In this document: one piece after another, positions 6,675 to 8,549 of the stretch | How the letters are laid out: the number at the start of each line of letters is the position of its first letter | How positions within the stretch are numbered: the stretch's first letter is position 1 | From: Chloroflexota bacterium | Lineage (GTDB): Bacteria > Chloroflexota > Dehalococcoidia > UBA2979 | NCBI GenBank assembly: GCA_016875695.1 | Contig: VGPB01000077.1 | Span: forward strand, 1 to 8,549 | Direction of reading: 5' to 3' | Length of the DNA stretch: 8,549 nucleotides | Notes under the pieces: generated by a model | Database searches by the model: none | What the model was told of the DNA's origin: nothing | Seen by the model: only the letters and a program-made list of their open reading frames with translations | Translations under genes and position numbers: made by a program

Positions 6675-7736
6675 TCACTTCAGGCTCTGCAGGTAGCCGA
6701 TGATCACGTCGATCTGCTCGTCCGTCAGCGTGCCGCCGGCCGACTGCGCCATCGGCGGCATCTTCGAGCCCGGCTTCACGGCAGACGAGTTCGCGATCCA
6801 GCGCCTGAGCTCTGCCGGCGTGTTCTCCAGCATGCCGGAGCCGATCGTGGTCCGCGAGCCGACGTGCGTCAGGTTGGGCCCCGCGATGCCCGCCGCGTTC
6901 GTGCCGCGCACCGTGTGGCAGCCGAGGCACGGGGCCGCGAGGAACGCCTCCTCCGCGGTGCGCGAGACCGACGACACGCGCGGCGCCGCCTGCTCGCGCG
7001 CCCAGCGCTCGAAGTCCTCCGCCGTGTGCACGAACACGCGGAAGCGCATGTTCGCGTGCGACGTGCCGCAGAACTCGACGCACTGGCCGAGGTACGGCTC
7101 CGGCCGCGCGTTCAGCGCGCTGAACGCCATGCGGTTGTCGCGGCCGGGCACCATGTCGACCTTGCCCGCGAGCTGCGGCACCCAGAACGAGTGAATGACG
7201 TCCACGCTGCGCAGCGCATAGTCGACAACGCGGCCCTCGGGGATGTGCAGCTCGTTGGCCGTCACGATGTCGAGCTCCGGGTAGCGGAACTCGAACCACC
7301 ACTGGTGGCCGATCACCTCCACCTTGAGCGCGTCCGCCGGCGGCTCCTCGTCGAGCTTGAAGAGGCTGTCGAGGGTGGGCACCATCATCACCAGCACGAT
7401 CACCACGGGAATGATCGTCCACACGACCTCGAACTTGGTGTTGCCGTGGATCTGGCGCGCCTCGCGGCCCGGCCGCTCGCGGTACATCAGCGACAGGACG
7501 ATCGTCGCCGCCATGATCGCGACGAACACGATCCCCGCCAGCCAGATGATCACCCAGTAGGGCTTCCAGACTTCCTTGTTCCAGCTGCCCTCGATCTCGG
7601 ACGTGCTCATCGGCGCGTCGCAGCCGAGCAGCGCGACAGCCAGCACGACCAGCGCCAGAGGGACGAGCCCGCGCCGCAGCGCCCTGATCCGGGGCCGGCC
7701 GGGCGTTCGACGCGGTGCCGCTACCCTAGCCCGCAC
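6675..7736 (-). CDS. ctaC: Cytochrome c oxidase subunit II with fused cytochrome c domain (caa3), 353 aa
   Basis: This electron-entry subunit of a caa3 oxidase is anchored in the membrane and faces outward. A lipoprotein-type signal (RALRRGLVPLALVVLAVALLGC) ends at C39, with LLGC as lipobox. Two membrane helices follow, near 59-84 and 103-121. The cupredoxin domain (about 136-238) has the complete CuA site: H182, C219, E221, C223, H227 and M230 in QCVEFCGTSHANM. HQWWFEF (144-150) is the aromatic electron-entry patch. The C-terminal domain (about 258-353) is a class I cytochrome c with CLGCH (270-274) and M326 in GSKMPPM as likely axial ligand. I chose GTG 7736 because GGGAGGGG sits 6 bases upstream and it gives a short basic signal region; the frame remains open far upstream, but that part is the antisense of the tlpA-like gene. 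It is the first gene of the operon. Confidence 0.96.
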   Translation of the reverse strand: MRARVAAPRRTPGRPRIRALRRGLVPLALVVLAVALLGCDAPMSTSEIEGSWNKEVWKPYWVIIWLAGIVFVAIMAATIVLSLMYRERPGREARQIHGNTKFEVVWTIIPVVIVLVMMVPTLDSLFKLDEEPPADALKVEVIGHQWWFEFRYPELDIVTANELHIPEGRVVDYALRSVDVIHSFWVPQLAGKVDMVPGRDNRMAFSALNARPEPYLGQCVEFCGTSHANMRFRVFVHTAEDFERWAREQAAPRVSSVSRTAEEAFLAAPCLGCHTVRGTNAAGIAGPNLTHVGSRTTIGSGMLENTPAELRRWIANSSAVKPGSKMPPMAQSAGGTLTDEQIDVIIGYLQSLK

Positions 7737-7742
7737 GCCCGT

Positions 7743-7750
7743 CCCCTCCC
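7743..7750 (-). promoter_or_regulatory. Strong ribosome binding site deciding the ctaC start
   Basis: On the minus strand GGGAGGGG lies 6 bases before GTG 7736. This purine run is the best Shine-Dalgarno match in the region. It selects GTG 7736 over the many upstream in-frame codons that would otherwise extend ctaC through the divergent gene. Confidence 0.75.
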
Positions 7751-7812
7751 ACGCGCCCGCAACCGTCCCGACACGCGCCGCGACGCTCGCACGCCAGTCC
7801 CAACCGCCCGTA

Positions 7813-7841
7813 CCAGTACCATCGGCCACCCCCACGGTCAA
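7813..7841 (-). promoter_or_regulatory. Possible promoter for the oxidase operon
   Basis: On the minus strand TTGACC (7836-7841) matches five of six -35 positions. It is 17 bases from TACTGG (7813-7818), a poor -10 that is part of a tandem TGGTAC repeat. A start near 7805 would give a leader of about 70 bases before ctaC. The -35 and spacing are good and the -10 is weak. The host's promoter consensus is unknown, so confidence is low. Confidence 0.25.
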
Positions 7842-7876
7842 CCGGCGAGGCGCGGCGGCGGCGAACGGCGCCGCGT

Positions 7877-7908
7877 CGTACACCGCGCTCGCACTCGCGT
7901 ACACTGCG
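7877..7908. promoter_or_regulatory. Direct repeat CGTACAC-N-GCG, 21-bp period
   Basis: CGTACACCGCG (7877-7887) and CGTACACTGCG (7898-7908) match at 10 of 11 positions and start 21 bp apart, which is two helical turns. They lie in the divergent gap between ctaC and the tlpA-like gene. TACACT (7900-7905) inside the second copy could also be a -10 box for the + strand gene. Paired sites on one helical face are typical of transcription factor binding. No specific regulator is identified, and chance in GC-rich DNA is possible. Confidence 0.35.
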
Positions 7909-7935
7909 TGCGATGTGCAGCGCGGGAGCGGGATA

Positions 7936-7954
7936 GCGTTCTGGCAACGCCAGA
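7936..7954 (+). promoter_or_regulatory. Overlapping alternative hairpins in the tlpA-like leader
   Basis: Two mutually exclusive stems overlap here. GCGTT (7936-7940) can pair with AACGC (7946-7950). TCTGGC (7940-7945) can pair with GCCAGA (7949-7954). They end 19 bases before the chosen GTG. The stems are short (5 and 6 bp), so a regulatory switch is speculative. Confidence 0.2.
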
Positions 7955-7973
7955 CACCGATGCTGGGCCCCTC

Positions 7974-8528
7974 GTGAGCCGCCGCTTTGTGGTGGCCGGC
8001 ATCGCCGCCGCCTTCGCGCTTGCGCTCGTGCTCGTCGGCGTGCTCGCCGCAGGGCTGCGCCGCGCCGGCAACCCCGCCGCACCGGCCGCGCCGACGCCCG
8101 CCCCAGCCTCGGTGAGCGCGGCCGCCGCGGTGACGCTGACCACCTTCGCGGGCGAGCGCTTCCGGCTCGGCGACCACGCGGAAGGGCCCGTGTTCGTGTA
8201 CTTCTGGGCGTCCTGGTGCGAGCCCTGCAAGGCCGAGGCGCAGCTGATCCAGCGCCTCGCCCCGGAATATGTCGCGCAGGGGCACACGTTCGTCGGCGTG
8301 AACATCTGGGACGGCGAGGCGGACGCGCGCGCCTTCGTGCAGCGCTACGGCCTCACCTTCCCCGTCGTCCGCGATGCCGACGGCGCGTTCTACCTCGCGC
8401 TGGGCGTCGAGCGCCTGCCGATGGCGTTCTTCCTGCGCCCCGGCCTCGAAATCCAGCGGCGCGTGCTGGGCGAGCTGCGCGAGCCTGCGTTGCGCGAGGC
8501 GCTGGCGGCGATCGGCGGCGGCTCGTGA
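7974..8528 (+). CDS. Membrane-anchored TlpA/ResA-like thiol-disulfide oxidoreductase, 184 aa
   Basis: This thioredoxin-fold protein should be tethered to the outer face of the membrane and act as a reductant in cytochrome c maturation or copper-site assembly. A basic start (MSRR) precedes one membrane segment (about 6-28), then an Ala/Pro-rich linker (31-50). The thioredoxin domain spans about 53-180, with active site WASWCEPCKAE (C82, C85), an Asn-containing second strand (FVGVNIWDGEADA) and the cis-proline loop VERLPMAFFL (P149). Length fits the ResA/TlpA/CcmG group, but the subfamily cannot be fixed. The start is uncertain. GTG 7974 gives the cleanest anchor but has no clear ribosome site; GTG 7908, in frame, would add 22 residues. 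The gene is divergent from the oxidase operon, and its stop overlaps a GTG at 8525. Reduction of the CtaC cysteines is a plausible job. Confidence 0.9.
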   Translation: MSRRFVVAGIAAAFALALVLVGVLAAGLRRAGNPAAPAAPTPAPASVSAAAAVTLTTFAGERFRLGDHAEGPVFVYFWASWCEPCKAEAQLIQRLAPEYVAQGHTFVGVNIWDGEADARAFVQRYGLTFPVVRDADGAFYLALGVERLPMAFFLRPGLEIQRRVLGELREPALREALAAIGGGS

Positions 8529-8549
8529 GCGCGCGCGCGCGGCGCGGCG
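8525..8549 (+). CDS. Probable start of the next gene (partial, right edge)
   Basis: GTG at 8525-8527 overlaps the TGA stop (8526-8528) of the thioredoxin-like gene, giving GTGA. The visible residues MSARARRG are basic, as expected before a membrane or signal segment. Genes next to such thioredoxin-like proteins are often cytochrome c biogenesis membrane proteins, but nothing here proves it. Called only from the overlap. Confidence 0.3.

Noticed and set aside
4772..6703. Long + strand open frame opposite ctaD
   Set aside because: It is Arg/His/Glu/Asp-rich with no domain logic and lies exactly antisense to an unmistakable subunit I gene.
6864..7907. Upstream in-frame extension of the tlpA-like gene across ctaC
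   Set aside because: This part is Arg/His-rich antisense of ctaC. Thioredoxin-family homology and the membrane anchor begin only near 7974.
7737..8285. N-terminal extension of ctaC through the divergent gene
   Set aside because: It reads the antisense of the thioredoxin-like gene. A strong ribosome site and a signal sequence place the start at 7736.

Overview
This is a gene-dense window of very high GC (about 70% by eye) from a bacterial chromosome. The DNA carries a complete aerobic terminal oxidase operon of the caa3 type, an oxidase assembly gene, a thioredoxin-like gene, an NAD+ synthetase gene and a few unrecognised or edge-truncated frames. Frequent GTG starts, GTGA stop/start overlaps, strong purine-rich ribosome sites and long antisense open frames all fit a high-GC aerobe. 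The phylum cannot be fixed from the sequence. A cytochrome-c-tailed subunit II, a long subunit I and a CtaG of the caa3 family (not Cox11) are compatible with Chloroflexota, Gemmatimonadota, Acidobacteriota, Actinomycetota or Bacillota-like lineages, and high GC argues against typical Bacillota.

Layout. At 1-466 (+) the tail of an unknown gene overlaps an unrecognised 138-residue gene by GTGA. The 467-694 gap lies between convergent genes; it has small hairpins and a perfect four-run G-quadruplex motif. At 695-2413 (-) is a glutamine-dependent NAD+ synthetase (nadE). At 2414-2730 is a divergent intergenic region with a 36-base poly-C tract next to a palindromic repeat-like hairpin. At 2731-3678 (+) is a CtaG-family assembly protein. 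A hairpin at 3679-3704 separates it from the convergent oxidase operon. At 7736-3727 (-), in transcription order, come ctaC (subunit II with fused cytochrome c), ctaD (subunit I), ctaE (subunit III) and ctaF (subunit IV). At 7737-7973 is a second divergent promoter region. At 7974-8528 (+) is a membrane-anchored TlpA/ResA-like thiol-disulfide protein, whose stop overlaps a likely next start at the right edge.

How the genes fit together. CtaC receives electrons through its own haem c and CuA. CtaD reduces oxygen at haem a3-CuB and pumps protons. CtaE and CtaF complete the core. CtaG is needed for active caa3 oxidase in Bacillus and probably plays the same part here. The TlpA-like protein could keep the CuA cysteines or the CxxCH cysteines of CtaC reduced. 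NadE supplies NAD+, but sits in its own transcription unit.

No mobile element, CRISPR array, RNA gene or clearly novel system was found. The most unusual item is the 36-base poly-C run, which may be biological (slippage-prone) or a sequencing or assembly artefact.
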